Assembly (NCBI GenBank): GCA_964476585.1
Contig: CAYZBF010000011.1
Span: forward strand, 1-56,305
From: CAYZBF01 sp964476585
GTDB lineage: Bacteria; Hydrothermota; UBA3072
DNA length: 56,305 nucleotides
Direction of reading: 5' to 3'
In this document: in pieces, positions 8,879-16,950 of the stretch
Numbering within the stretch: position 1 is the stretch's first letter
Layout of the letters: the number at the start of each line of letters is the position of its first letter
Notes under the pieces: generated by a model
Databases searched by the model: none
The model's input: only the letters and a program-made list of their open reading frames with translations
What the model was told of the DNA's origin: nothing
Program-made: the position numbers and the translations under genes

Positions 8879-9629
8879 CTTTCCTCCTTACAACTATTTT
8901 TTCTCCTTTCTTACAACTTATATATAAAGCAGCACTTCCTTTATATAACGCAACCTCTAACAGCCCAAAGCCACCATTTATAAGAGCTAAAAGCCCTTTA
9001 TCTTTTCCCTCTACATAATTCTTGTGTAAACCTGTGAGCTTTTCCCCACATATCTCAATTTCAATATTCTTAGGAGGTAACATATCCTCTTTGATGTTAG
9101 ATATAAGATTACCAAAATGATCAATATATATGATTTCACCGATTATGTTAGACTTTGTTATATTAGGCTCCGGGAAATCAATTCTTACTGGATCAAAGAT
9201 ACGTTCACCCAATCGATTAAGTTCTTCACCCGTAGCGAGATGTGCAGCAACTGGAGCAAATACATCACGGCCCTCAAAGGTTTTTGGGTCAAGACCTGCT
9301 CTTTTTTTTATTAGATATGTCTCAGATAAGACAGGAGTGAGCACTCCATTATCCGGTCCCACAAAAAAGTGATTTTGAAATCGCGTAAATATTGCTCGTC
9401 TATCACTACCGACCGTTGGATCTACTACAGTAAGATGTACACTACCTTCAGGGAAACACTCGAAACTCTTAAGTAAAAGGAAAGAAGCACTTTCTATATC
9501 GCCAAAATCAATCTCATGTGTGATATCTACACACCTTATTTCTGGATTTACAGACAACATAATCCCTTTCATCATCGCCACATATGGATCTCTAACCCCA
9601 AAGTCAGTAATTAATGTAACTATCGGCAT
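8871..9629 (-). CDS. SAM hydroxide adenosyltransferase (DUF62 family)
   Basis: Family of S-adenosyl-L-methionine hydrolases/halogenase relatives that split SAM with water to adenosine and methionine. Conserved features are the N-terminal TLITDFGVRDPYVAMMKG, FVGPDNGVL, GRDVFAPVAAHL and DHFGNLISN. Length is 252 residues from the ATG at 9629, which puts the family's N-terminal block at the very start. A TTG at 9668 would add 13 residues with no support. No Shine-Dalgarno is visible, and a TATATT/TATAAT-rich stretch ends 4 nt before the ATG, so initiation may be leaderless. It opens the long leftward operon. Confidence 0.9.
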   Translation of the reverse strand: MPIVTLITDFGVRDPYVAMMKGIMLSVNPEIRCVDITHEIDFGDIESASFLLLKSFECFPEGSVHLTVVDPTVGSDRRAIFTRFQNHFFVGPDNGVLTPVLSETYLIKKRAGLDPKTFEGRDVFAPVAAHLATGEELNRLGERIFDPVRIDFPEPNITKSNIIGEIIYIDHFGNLISNIKEDMLPPKNIEIEICGEKLTGLHKNYVEGKDKGLLALINGGFGLLEVALYKGSAALYISCKKGEKIVVRRKDE

Positions 9630-9765
9630 ATATATTATATAATATATAGCCGAAGAATTATTGCGCAAGGGAGAAAACAGATACCTGCAATAGCTTTGTT
9701 CTCAGCACGTCGTTTTTAGTGTTTTTGAAAAATAACCGAAAGTAAGGATATTATAGGAAGGAGGA

Positions 9766-9794
9766 TTGACAAATTGTGTTGATTTCCCTATATT
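9766..9794 (+). promoter_or_regulatory. Sigma70-type promoter, leaderless for the ChpT-like gene
   Basis: TTGACA at 9766-9771, a 17-bp spacer and TATATT at 9789-9794. The expected +1 is near 9801, which is exactly the GTG start of the next gene. No Shine-Dalgarno lies between. Confidence 0.75.
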
Positions 9795-9800
9795 TATGAT

Positions 9801-10379
9801 GTGGAAAAGAATCCAATGAAAGAAGATCGTATACACGAATTGACCGTAGCGGAACTCTTAGGAGTAATTGATCATAAAGTCAGGGGTATTCAGCAGCTTA
9901 TAATTGCGCTAAGAGAACTTGCCCCAGATGGTTCTTTTTCTAGTTCTCTAAGTAAGATTATGATCGGAACAAAAGAGCTCCAGGAGATCTACAAGGGTTT
10001 TCTTAAAGTGAGGAGATTTGAAGAGGAAACTGTAAAAATTGATGAATTCTTGAGAGACACATTTAATGCATCTTCCAATTGCAAGAGTAGCGTTCAACTT
10101 GATAGAAAGAAACTGGAGTTTATTTGTTATACGATCCTGGGATTTGGGGGAAAGGAATGTGAGATAACCTCACAATCTTCTGAAAAGGGATGTCTCATAA
10201 GGTTTTCTTCTCCCATCTTCCGTGAACTCTCTATGGATGAACTTAAATCCGTTTCAGAGAGTATTTCCCATCTTTCCCTCTTTGCTGCAGAAAAGATTAC
10301 TGAGAAGATGAATGGGACTTTTGATATCGGGGGTGGTGAAATAATCCTTGAATTTCCTTACTTTACTCCTGACTATTAA
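9801..10379 (+). CDS. Histidine-kinase-like / ChpT-like protein with degenerate ATPase domain
   Basis: A 192-residue soluble protein. Residues 15-75 are two helices resembling a DHp domain, with an H-box-like core IDHKVRGIQQLI in which His25 aligns with the phospho-accepting His. Residues 100-192 look like a Bergerat fold: KKLEFICYTILGFGG, where N-box helices usually lie, and a final GGGEIILEFP strand. The N, G1 and G2 ATP-binding motifs are not recognisable. That combination resembles histidine phosphotransferases such as ChpT rather than an active kinase; this is inference. The start is GTG at 9801 or ATG at 9816. It converges on an HD-GYP response regulator, a possible partner. Confidence 0.6.
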   Translation: MEKNPMKEDRIHELTVAELLGVIDHKVRGIQQLIIALRELAPDGSFSSSLSKIMIGTKELQEIYKGFLKVRRFEEETVKIDEFLRDTFNASSNCKSSVQLDRKKLEFICYTILGFGGKECEITSQSSEKGCLIRFSSPIFRELSMDELKSVSESISHLSLFAAEKITEKMNGTFDIGGGEIILEFPYFTPDY

Positions 10380-10397
10380 ATTTAAAGTTGGGTTAGG

Positions 10398-10443
10398 ATT
10401 ACTTAAGAGTAATTATCAGGAGGGGACAACCTGTATCCTGATA
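10398..10443. terminator. Two hairpins between convergent signalling genes
   Basis: ATTACT/AGTAAT (10398-10403 and 10408-10413, 4-nt loop) is followed by TATCAGGA/TCCTGATA (10414-10421 and 10436-10443, 14-nt loop). Both are perfect and lie between converging genes, as expected for a bidirectional terminator. A strong U-run is lacking. Confidence 0.5.
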
Positions 10444-11442
10444 TTATGTAAATTTTCCTTTCTTGAAAAGTTTTACAGCTATTTCAAGGAATTCTGGATC
10501 AAATTGTGTTCCGGAATTTTCCCTTAATTCTTTAAGTATATAGTCTTGCCGACGGCTTTCCCTGTAAGGCCTTTCAGATAGCATCGCACTGAGAGCGTCA
10601 GCAATAATAATGATTCTTGTAAATTCTTGGATTTTGTCACCCTTAAGCCCATCAGGGAATCCTTTCCCGTCATATCTCTCATGATGATGTCGCACTACAT
10701 TGATTATCCGGTCATCGCTTACAGAGGGGCGTAGAATGTCCGCTCCGATCTCTGGATGTCTCTTCACTTCTGAATACTCCTCGTCTGTAAGGGGTCCGGG
10801 TTTTAATAAGATAGCGTCAGGAATTCCCACTTTCCCTACGTCATGAACCAGGGCGGCACTGGCAAGGACTTCTCTATTTTCGTTTCGATATCCTAAATCG
10901 TCTGACAATTGCAAAGCTATATCTTTTACCTGCCTTGAGTGTCCGCTTGTGTATGGATCCCTTGCTTCCAGGGCCTTTACCAGAGACTTAACGGTTGCAA
11001 ACATCATTTCTTCCAGTTTTTTTCTCTGCTCGTTTACCTTGGTTTCAAGCATGGTCTGATATTCTCGTTTTAGTTTTAAAAGAGCATTACGTTCTTCTAC
11101 TTTGTTCAATACCCGCAAAAGCACCCTGGGCTCAATTGGTTTGATAAGATAATCAAATACGCCTAAACGCATAGTGCTCCTTATGATGTTCATATCCTCA
11201 AACCCTGTAACCATTACTATGGAAGCATCGGGATTTAAAGAAAGCATCTCCTTTGCCGCTGATATTCCATCCATTCCGGGCATCTCAAAGTCAAGAAGGA
11301 CACAGTCAATTTGGTTTCTCTTGTAAATTTTTACTGCTTCGGTTCCATCTGATGCAGCTTTGTAGAGGTGACCCTGCCTTGATACTACCTCACTTAAATA
11401 GTTTCTTATCTCTTTATTGTCATCTACTATCAATAATTTCAT
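10444..11442 (-). CDS. Response regulator with HD-GYP domain (cyclic di-GMP phosphodiesterase type)
   Basis: An RpfG-like two-domain protein of 332 residues. The receiver domain (1-120) has phospho-acceptor Asp51 in LLDFEMPGMDG and Lys101 in KPIEP. A coiled linker (about 115-150) leads to an HD-GYP domain with SGHSRQV, HDVGK (His200-Asp201), KRHPEIG, RHHHERYDGKGFP (252-263) and ADALSAMLSERPYR. All metal-binding residues expected for c-di-GMP hydrolysis are present. The usual DxYDAMTSxRPYR appears as DALSAMLSERPYR. Its own promoter (11450-11477) places +1 at about the ATG. Confidence 0.93.
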   Translation of the reverse strand: MKLLIVDDNKEIRNYLSEVVSRQGHLYKAASDGTEAVKIYKRNQIDCVLLDFEMPGMDGISAAKEMLSLNPDASIVMVTGFEDMNIIRSTMRLGVFDYLIKPIEPRVLLRVLNKVEERNALLKLKREYQTMLETKVNEQRKKLEEMMFATVKSLVKALEARDPYTSGHSRQVKDIALQLSDDLGYRNENREVLASAALVHDVGKVGIPDAILLKPGPLTDEEYSEVKRHPEIGADILRPSVSDDRIINVVRHHHERYDGKGFPDGLKGDKIQEFTRIIIIADALSAMLSERPYRESRRQDYILKELRENSGTQFDPEFLEIAVKLFKKGKFT

Positions 11443-11449
11443 AATTCAA

Positions 11450-11477
11450 ATACTATCCAAAAAGCATAGTTTGTCAA
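11450..11477 (-). promoter_or_regulatory. Sigma70-type promoter, leaderless for the HD-GYP gene
   Basis: On the minus strand: TTGACA (11477-11472), a 16-bp spacer and TAGTAT (11455-11450). The predicted +1 is about 11443 and the ATG begins at 11442. No Shine-Dalgarno is present. Confidence 0.7.
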
Positions 11478-11574
11478 GATTTTACCACAATTGAATGTTT
11501 AATTGGTTTGATGTAATCCTCTTTACCTTTCGTGTAAGTAGTATGCTCCGGTTCTCTTTATCACTGTATTATAT

Positions 11575-12474
11575 TCACTTTTTAAAGAGCCTCTTAACCT
11601 TACAAAATATTGATGGTTTTATCAATTCTCTTATTTGTGGTAACTTCTCCTTTGTAGCGCGGTAACCCTCTTTTATTCCATAGTTAATCTTTGTGAAGTC
11701 TGCCCAGTGAATGGAATGTACCACCGGTTCAATCACGACATCTGCCTTTTCTGCTTGGATTCGGTTTAAACGGAATTTTGCGATCTCGTCAACACGAAAA
11801 TTTAAAGTAAGAGCAGATTTTACTATGCAGTCTCTGGAGAGTCTATTTGAAAGGTTGACTCCAATCACTCTATCAGCTCCAAGGGAATAAGCTGCCTCCA
11901 CCGGAACGCTCGCCGTTGGTCCCCCATCCACTAATATCTTTCCATCCTCAGTCCATACAGGGAAGATGCCTGCGATAGAAATGGATTTTACGACAGCATC
12001 GACTAATGAACCCTTACTTATCAATACATCGTTTCCACTCACAAGATCCAGTGTTACAGTGGCAAATGGTATAGGCAGAGCCTCGATATCAACATTTGGC
12101 ACTATCTTTTTAATTACCTTCCTCAATGTTTCCCTTTCGGTAATATGAGGCTTTATGACCATTTTTGCATAGATGAGTCTTTCTTTGATATAATCATTCA
12201 GCCGTTTAAGATGATGTTCTTTACGGTGGTCGGCAAAGAACTCAAACCCCAAATTTTGGAATTCATCTGTCTTGATAATATCTCTAGCTCCCTTTACAAT
12301 CTCATCAAAACTAATTCCATATGCGTAAAGAGAACCTATTACTGCACCTATTGATGTCCCTGTCACAATATCAGGGTGTATGCCATCTTCTTCAAGGCAT
12401 TTTATAACACCAAGATGGGCTACACCCTTTGCCGAACCTCCTCCAAGGGCTATACCTAGTTTAACTTTACTCAG
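11575..12474 (-). CDS. Patatin-like phospholipase, apparent CTG start
   Basis: A 299-residue bacterial patatin (RssA-like). The oxyanion loop is GIALGGGSAKG (7-17), the nucleophile elbow is GTSIG (Ser41) and the dyad Asp is in VDGGP (Asp183). It is predicted to hydrolyse acyl esters of lipids. The only in-frame ATG/GTG/TTG near the start is a GTG at 12366, which would delete the oxyanion loop. The frame is open upstream to a stop. A CTG at 12474 gives an ideal N-terminus (M-SKVKLGIALGGG), with AGGGAG 7 nt before it, and it overlaps the stop of the 80-aa gene. I therefore propose CTG initiation. Confidence 0.85.
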   Translation of the reverse strand: MSKVKLGIALGGGSAKGVAHLGVIKCLEEDGIHPDIVTGTSIGAVIGSLYAYGISFDEIVKGARDIIKTDEFQNLGFEFFADHRKEHHLKRLNDYIKERLIYAKMVIKPHITERETLRKVIKKIVPNVDIEALPIPFATVTLDLVSGNDVLISKGSLVDAVVKSISIAGIFPVWTEDGKILVDGGPTASVPVEAAYSLGADRVIGVNLSNRLSRDCIVKSALTLNFRVDEIAKFRLNRIQAEKADVVIEPVVHSIHWADFTKINYGIKEGYRATKEKLPQIRELIKPSIFCKVKRLFKK

Positions 12475-12709
12475 TGCACAACTCCCTAATTTTTGGCGTT
12501 AGATATATATTATTGAGATTATTCTTCTTTAAAGCGGATATGAGAAGTTCAATTTTATCATTTGGAGAAATATCCCTATCAATTATCAGGTACTTATCTG
12601 TGAGGACTCTACAGTACCCTCCCTTTATCAGTAATCTGTCTTCTATTATCTTGATGCCCAACCTTAGGGCTATTCTTATGAGTTCAGCTATAATTTCTTC
12701 TTTTTTCAT
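12467..12709 (-). CDS. Conserved small protein of unknown function (80 aa)
   Basis: Not assigned to a named family. A helical N-terminus (EEIIAELIRIALRLGIKI) is followed by a beta-rich core with GGYCRV, YLIIDRDISPNDKIELLISALKK and a terminal YLTPKIRELC. I recall similar short proteins with a G-G-x-C-R core and a P-x-I-R-x-L end in other anaerobes, annotated only as hypothetical; that is memory, not a search. It overlaps the phosphomannomutase gene by 26 nt and the patatin start by 8 nt, so it is firmly inside the operon. Confidence 0.75.
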   Translation of the reverse strand: MKKEEIIAELIRIALRLGIKIIEDRLLIKGGYCRVLTDKYLIIDRDISPNDKIELLISALKKNNLNNIYLTPKIRELCTE

Positions 12710-14045
12710 CTATGAAATTGTGGACAAGGGTTTTTATCTCATTCAATCTTTCCTTTGTTTTGGCTTCAAAACGGGTGACCACAACAGGTTGTGTATTGGA
12801 AGCTCTAACCAAACCCCAGCCATCGCCGAACAGAATTCGGACACCATCTATCTCTATTGTGTCATATTCTCTCTTAAATCTCTCCCTGACGTCCTCAACA
12901 ATTTTCCATTTACCTTCTTCTGTTACCTCTGTCCTAATTTCCGGAGTGCTCTCATAATGTGGCATCTCCTGGATAATTTTAGACACCGTTTTATTGGATC
13001 TGGAGGCAAGTTCATAGAACCTTGCAGAGACGAATATTGCGTCGTCAAAGCCATAATAATTATCCGCAAGAAAGATATGACCGCTCATCTCTCCTGCAAT
13101 TGGACACTTAATCTCTTTCATTTTTGCTTTGAGAAGTGAGTGTCCTGTCTTCCACATCACCGGTTTTCCGCCGAGTTCCCGGATCCATTCCTCGAGACCC
13201 TGACTGCATTTTACATCAAATAGAACTTGTGAGCCCGGCTTATTCTTCAAAACCTCCTTTACAAGAGCGCCGAGCAGCTGGTCCCCAAAGATGAGCGTCC
13301 CTTTCTCGTCTACTATCCCAATCCGGTCGGCATCGCCGTCATATCCCATACCCATATCAGCCTTTTTTTCTAATACTCTCTTTTTGAGTTGCTCTGTATA
13401 TTTAACAACTGTTGGGTCTGGAAGATGGTTTGGGAAATTTCCATCAGGTTCGCAATTTATACAATCGAAATCTGCACCTAATCGAGTGAATAATTCTGTT
13501 GCGACGGGACCAGCTGTTCCATTACCGGGATCCATTATAATCGAGAGTTTTCGCTCGGGTTTGAGGAGTTTCGATGTGTAATCTAAGTATTCATCTACTA
13601 CATTCTTTTCAGTTATTTCTCCTCTTCCAGTTTCATAGTCCTCTTCGATTATTAATTGTTTTAACACCTGGACCTCCTCTCCGTAAAGGGTATCCTTTCC
13701 TCTCATCATCTTAAAGCCATTATATTGGATTGGGTTATGACTTCCGGTTATCATTATTCCACCCTCAAGGTCAAAGTGATAAATGGTGAAGTACATAAGA
13801 GGAGTAGGAACCAGACCTATATTCTTTACGTTACAGCCTGTCTCAATGATACCTTTTGATATACTATCGAATAATCGGGGAGAACTTTTCCGGACATCCC
13901 TGCCCACTACAAGCTCTGTAAACCCGGTTCTCTTTAGATGAGTTCCAAATGCCCTACCTAAGTGATAGGCAAATTCATCTGTTAGGTCCTTATCGGCAAT
14001 ACCCCTTATATCATATTCCCTGAAAATCTCATTCTTTACCTTCAT
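12684..14045 (-). CDS. manB: Phosphomannomutase/phosphoglucomutase
   Basis: Alpha-D-phosphohexomutase of 453 residues interconverting hexose 1- and 6-phosphates for polysaccharide or glycolipid synthesis. Domain 1 carries the phosphoserine loop TGSHNP (Ser102), domain 2 the Mg-binding DGDADR (236-241), domain 3 the sugar-binding GEMSGH, and domain 4 the phosphate-binding RASNTQP. The N-terminal FREYDIRG is typical of the PMM/PGM (AlgC) branch, so both mannose and glucose phosphates are likely substrates. It is preceded by and overlaps a 49-aa ORF. Confidence 0.93.
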   Translation of the reverse strand: MKVKNEIFREYDIRGIADKDLTDEFAYHLGRAFGTHLKRTGFTELVVGRDVRKSSPRLFDSISKGIIETGCNVKNIGLVPTPLMYFTIYHFDLEGGIMITGSHNPIQYNGFKMMRGKDTLYGEEVQVLKQLIIEEDYETGRGEITEKNVVDEYLDYTSKLLKPERKLSIIMDPGNGTAGPVATELFTRLGADFDCINCEPDGNFPNHLPDPTVVKYTEQLKKRVLEKKADMGMGYDGDADRIGIVDEKGTLIFGDQLLGALVKEVLKNKPGSQVLFDVKCSQGLEEWIRELGGKPVMWKTGHSLLKAKMKEIKCPIAGEMSGHIFLADNYYGFDDAIFVSARFYELASRSNKTVSKIIQEMPHYESTPEIRTEVTEEGKWKIVEDVRERFKREYDTIEIDGVRILFGDGWGLVRASNTQPVVVTRFEAKTKERLNEIKTLVHNFIDEKRRNYS

Positions 14046-14178
14046 CCTTACCCCCCACTTTATAACTGTAAGTTAGTTTGACTTCTGTCATCTTGGATGT
14101 GGCAAACTCGATGCCTTTTTTTACAATGCCTATGTCCTTCTCTTTATCTATCCATTTCTCTTCAATAATCATTTTCAT
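14029..14178 (-). CDS. Small ORF (49 aa) leading the phosphomannomutase operon
   Basis: ATG at 14178, stop at 14031-14029 inside the phosphomannomutase start (17-nt overlap). The product is charged and soluble: MKMIIEEKWIDKEKD followed by GIVKKGIEFATSK and a C-terminal KVGGKDEGKE. Codon use looks coding and the phase fits translational coupling. A promoter at 14201-14229 would start transcription about 17 nt before the ATG. No known family is recognised. It could instead be a leader peptide. Confidence 0.5.
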   Translation of the reverse strand: MKMIIEEKWIDKEKDIGIVKKGIEFATSKMTEVKLTYSYKVGGKDEGKE

Positions 14179-14200
14179 TTGACTTTCTTTATTCTAACAG

Positions 14201-14229
14201 AGAATATACAATCCTTAATGCTATGTCAA
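14201..14229 (-). promoter_or_regulatory. Promoter of the orf49-manB-orf80-patatin operon
   Basis: Minus strand: TTGACA (14229-14224), 17-bp spacer, TATTCT (14206-14201); an alternative -10 is TATATT (14208-14203) with a 15-bp spacer. The stretch 14230-14365 upstream shows no gene. Confidence 0.65.
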
Positions 14230-14365
14230 GAGAATGAGAATGAATTCTGTTGGTTAGAAAATTTTCAATGCTACCGTTAAAGAATTCTTGAGATGTATAA
14301 ACCTCTTTTAATTGAGAGTAACATTGTAAAGGAGTATTGTTGTTATTAATGACCTTCGATGAAAA

Positions 14366-15397
14366 TCAGTAGAATATTTTTCTCATGTCCAAAAGTGCTT
14401 TATCAATAGATTTTGGTGAATTGGCTATAACCTTTGTAAGTTCTGCAGGCACAATCTTATCGGCCTTAAGTGCAACCATTTTATCGAAGTTCCCATCCAT
14501 ACAGAACTCTACAGCCTTTACACCAAATCTTGTTGCTAATATTCGATCGAATGCGGTTGGTTGCCCACCACGTTGCAGATAAGCAAGAGTTGTTACTCTA
14601 ACTGACATCTGAAGGATTTTGCTGAGTTGATTCGCAATATAGTGACCGATCCCACCAAGTCTTATGTGCCCAAATTCATCGGTTTCGGCATCTTTTGTGA
14701 TTTGTTGATCTAATTCGACTGGCTTTGCACCTTCTGATATCACAACTATGGAGAAATATTTTCCCATTTCTGCACGTTTCTTTATCCTATCCTTTACCTC
14801 ACTTATGTAAAAGGGCTCTTCGGGTACTAAGATTGCATCTGCACCGCCGGCCAACCCACCCAGAAGTCCTATCCATCCAGAGTCACGTCCCATGACCTCC
14901 AGAATCATTACTCTGTGGTGAGAGTGGGCTGTGGTATGCAGTTGATCAACTGATTGCATTACCCGATTTAGAGCAGAGTCAAAGCCTATGGAATATTCAG
15001 TTTCAGCTAAATCATTATCAATTGTTTGTGGTATACCTACTGCGTTTATCCCATGTCCTCCGAGCCTGTGAGCTGTCCCTAAAGTATCATCTCCACCAAT
15101 TGCAATTAATGCATCGAGCTTATTTTTCTTATAATTCTTCTCCACTTTCCCTACATCTTCCTTTGACTTAAAGGGATTAGTTCGCGAAGTTCCGAGCAAA
15201 GTTCCTCCGGTTTGAAGAATACCTGAAACATTTCTTAACGTTAACTCCTGATAATCGTTTTCTATCAATCCACTCCATCCATTCTTAAAACCTATTGTCT
15301 CTATGCCTTCCCAATTTGCCTTTTTAACAATTGCCCTGATGGCCGCGTTGATTCCTGGAGAGTCACCTCCCCCAGTGAGTATTCCTATTCTTTTCAT
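14366..15397 (-). CDS. pfkA: 6-phosphofructokinase, group A, phosphoryl donor ambiguous (PPi or ATP)
   Basis: A 343-residue PFK with catalytic TIDND (Asp127) and substrate residues MGRDSGW. By E. coli PfkA numbering the donor loop is GGDDT: position 104 is Asp, which in known enzymes excludes ATP and marks PPi-dependent PFKs. Position 124 is Gln (PQTIDND), not Gly (ATP type) or Lys (classic PPi type). So Asp104 points to PPi, giving reversible glycolysis, while Gln124 is atypical. It lies 29 nt downstream of fructose-bisphosphate aldolase and shares its promoter. Confidence 0.9.
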   Translation of the reverse strand: MKRIGILTGGGDSPGINAAIRAIVKKANWEGIETIGFKNGWSGLIENDYQELTLRNVSGILQTGGTLLGTSRTNPFKSKEDVGKVEKNYKKNKLDALIAIGGDDTLGTAHRLGGHGINAVGIPQTIDNDLAETEYSIGFDSALNRVMQSVDQLHTTAHSHHRVMILEVMGRDSGWIGLLGGLAGGADAILVPEEPFYISEVKDRIKKRAEMGKYFSIVVISEGAKPVELDQQITKDAETDEFGHIRLGGIGHYIANQLSKILQMSVRVTTLAYLQRGGQPTAFDRILATRFGVKAVEFCMDGNFDKMVALKADKIVPAELTKVIANSPKSIDKALLDMRKIFY

Positions 15398-15426
15398 TTA
15401 GACACACCCCTTTTTATTCTGTGATA

Positions 15427-16425
15427 TCATTTCAAGTAAAGGCTTTTTCCTTCAGAACCTGCTTGATCAATCAGTACAAAAGCAGTCTTCTTTATTTGCT
15501 CCCGAATTGACTTTGAAACAGCCCTTGGGTCGAAGTCTGCTTTTATAGGACTCCACTCGGATTCAGAAAAAAAGCCCTCGCGGTCATCAGCTACTCCTTC
15601 TGGGGGTAAGATAGAATCTCTATGGTCTATGTAATAGTCCAAAGCCGTTCTTGCATATTCATACTGAAAACGTGTATCTTTATTTAACTTGCAGATTCCA
15701 TATTTGAGAATCTCTTTTATCTGATTTTCTAATAGTCCAGAGGAGCCATGAAGAACTAACGGTACTTCTTTATCGGCATCTATAAGAGCATTATTTATTT
15801 TTTGAGCCAGGTCTGTACGAAGTTCTATGTTCTTTCCTTTGCTAACCCCATGTTGCGTTCCGATAGAAATAGCTAAAAGATCAATCCCTGTCTTTTCTAC
15901 AAATTCCACTGCTTCCTTGGGATCCGTGTAGAAAGCTTCGACAGAAGCAGTATCTTCGTCCTCTACTCCTTTGATCTTACCCAGTTCACCCTCAATAAGG
16001 ATTCCTTTTCCACGAGACATTTTTACAACTTCTTGAGTAATTCTGACATTTTCATAAAATGCTTCCCTTGAGGCATCAATCATTATCGAAGAGGTCAGCT
16101 TTTCGTCAATAGCTATTTTTATCAAATCCATCTCTTTCTCTTTCCAATGATCAAGATTGAGGAAGACACCTATTTTGTAGTTTTTAGCCAGTATTTCTAT
16201 ATACTTCGACATGATTCTTAGACCTGTGATAATATCATCGCCTCCAGCAAATTTGCATGCACCGGTGCTGAGTTGTAGAACCAGATCCGCCTTCTTGCTC
16301 TCAGATGCTTCCAGTAGACCGATTAAGACATTGGGTTCAGCGATATTTGATGCTATAAAACCGTAACCTTCTCTTTTTGCTTTTTTATATATTCTTTCCA
16401 GTGCAAAACCATCCAAAAATGGCAT
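15427..16425 (-). CDS. Class II fructose-bisphosphate aldolase family protein
   Basis: A 332-residue zinc aldolase of the FbaA/GatY superfamily. Visible metal and substrate residues are NLDHW (catalytic Asp and first zinc His), EGELG (zinc Glu), GTQHGVS (zinc His) and LHGSSGL (zinc His and phosphate contact). The C-terminal half carries a longer tail than E. coli FbaA, with EGFFSESEW. It cleaves fructose-1,6-bisphosphate, or tagatose-bisphosphate if it is a GatY-type enzyme. Pairing with pfkA favours the glycolytic role. Confidence 0.88.
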   Translation of the reverse strand: MPFLDGFALERIYKKAKREGYGFIASNIAEPNVLIGLLEASESKKADLVLQLSTGACKFAGGDDIITGLRIMSKYIEILAKNYKIGVFLNLDHWKEKEMDLIKIAIDEKLTSSIMIDASREAFYENVRITQEVVKMSRGKGILIEGELGKIKGVEDEDTASVEAFYTDPKEAVEFVEKTGIDLLAISIGTQHGVSKGKNIELRTDLAQKINNALIDADKEVPLVLHGSSGLLENQIKEILKYGICKLNKDTRFQYEYARTALDYYIDHRDSILPPEGVADDREGFFSESEWSPIKADFDPRAVSKSIREQIKKTAFVLIDQAGSEGKSLYLK

Positions 16426-16486
16426 TTTAAACCTCCTTGTTTTTCTGATATTCTTAATTTAATTAAGTATTTATTTGTTTTTACGG

Positions 16487-16514
16487 AAGATAATGGGATT
16501 TTTTGATTAGTCAA
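16487..16514 (-). promoter_or_regulatory. Promoter of the aldolase-pfk operon
   Basis: Minus strand: TTGACT (16514-16509), 16-bp spacer, TATCTT (16492-16487). The leader to the aldolase ATG (16425) is about 55 nt. Confidence 0.6.
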
Positions 16515-16556
16515 GGTTTTTTAACATTTTTGAAAGGGAAAAGTTCAGGGTTTTTC

Positions 16557-16585
16557 TTGACTTTCCATCTAATTTTTTATATTGT
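16557..16585 (+). promoter_or_regulatory. Promoter-like sequence facing right, upstream of gene debris
   Basis: TTGACT (16557-16562), 17-bp spacer, TATTGT (16580-16585). It is divergent from the aldolase promoter and precedes the short ORFs at 16597-16920. Confidence 0.45.
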
Positions 16586-16596
16586 TGGTGGGTGAA

Positions 16597-16922
16597 ATGG
16601 AAGCTGATAGAATTATAATAACCTGTTTGCAAACTGGTGAAGTGACAGTTTATGTCAAGGAATATGTTCAAATTATTCAGGGATAAAATTGTGAGTGCAT
16701 TGTCTAATTTGGATAAAGAAGATATTAATATAGAAAGCAAAGCCAAAACTTCAGACGAAAATAACAGACAGGTTATTGAACATAGATAAAACTAATCAAG
16801 AGCACAAGATCTGATAAAAGCCGCTGCTATAGAGGCATTCGATGATTTTTTTGAGGAAGCCAAGAATAAGAAGGAGATAATTGAGTTTGTTTTTCGCTTC
16901 CTGACTGTATCACCATGCGCAT
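16597..16922 (+). pseudogene. Possible decayed small gene(s)
   Basis: No intact gene is seen in the 640-bp gap, but coding-like pieces occur in different frames. A 29-codon ORF starts at 16597 and a 45-codon ORF at 16652-16789 (MSRNMFKLFRDKIVSALSNL near its start). Then 16797-16922 has an open stretch without a start codon encoding DLIKAAAIEAFDDFFEEAKN and IIEFVFRFL. The helical composition and frame changes suggest a degenerated gene. No family is recognised. These could also be independent micro-ORFs. Confidence 0.3.
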
Positions 16923-16950
16923 GAACCCTTCCAAGCGAGTGAGATTCCTC

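Noticed and set aside
12474..13139. Long open frame on the plus strand opposite manB and orf80
   Set aside because: It lies antisense to phosphomannomutase, which has all catalytic motifs. Its translation has no recognisable family and looks like a shadow.
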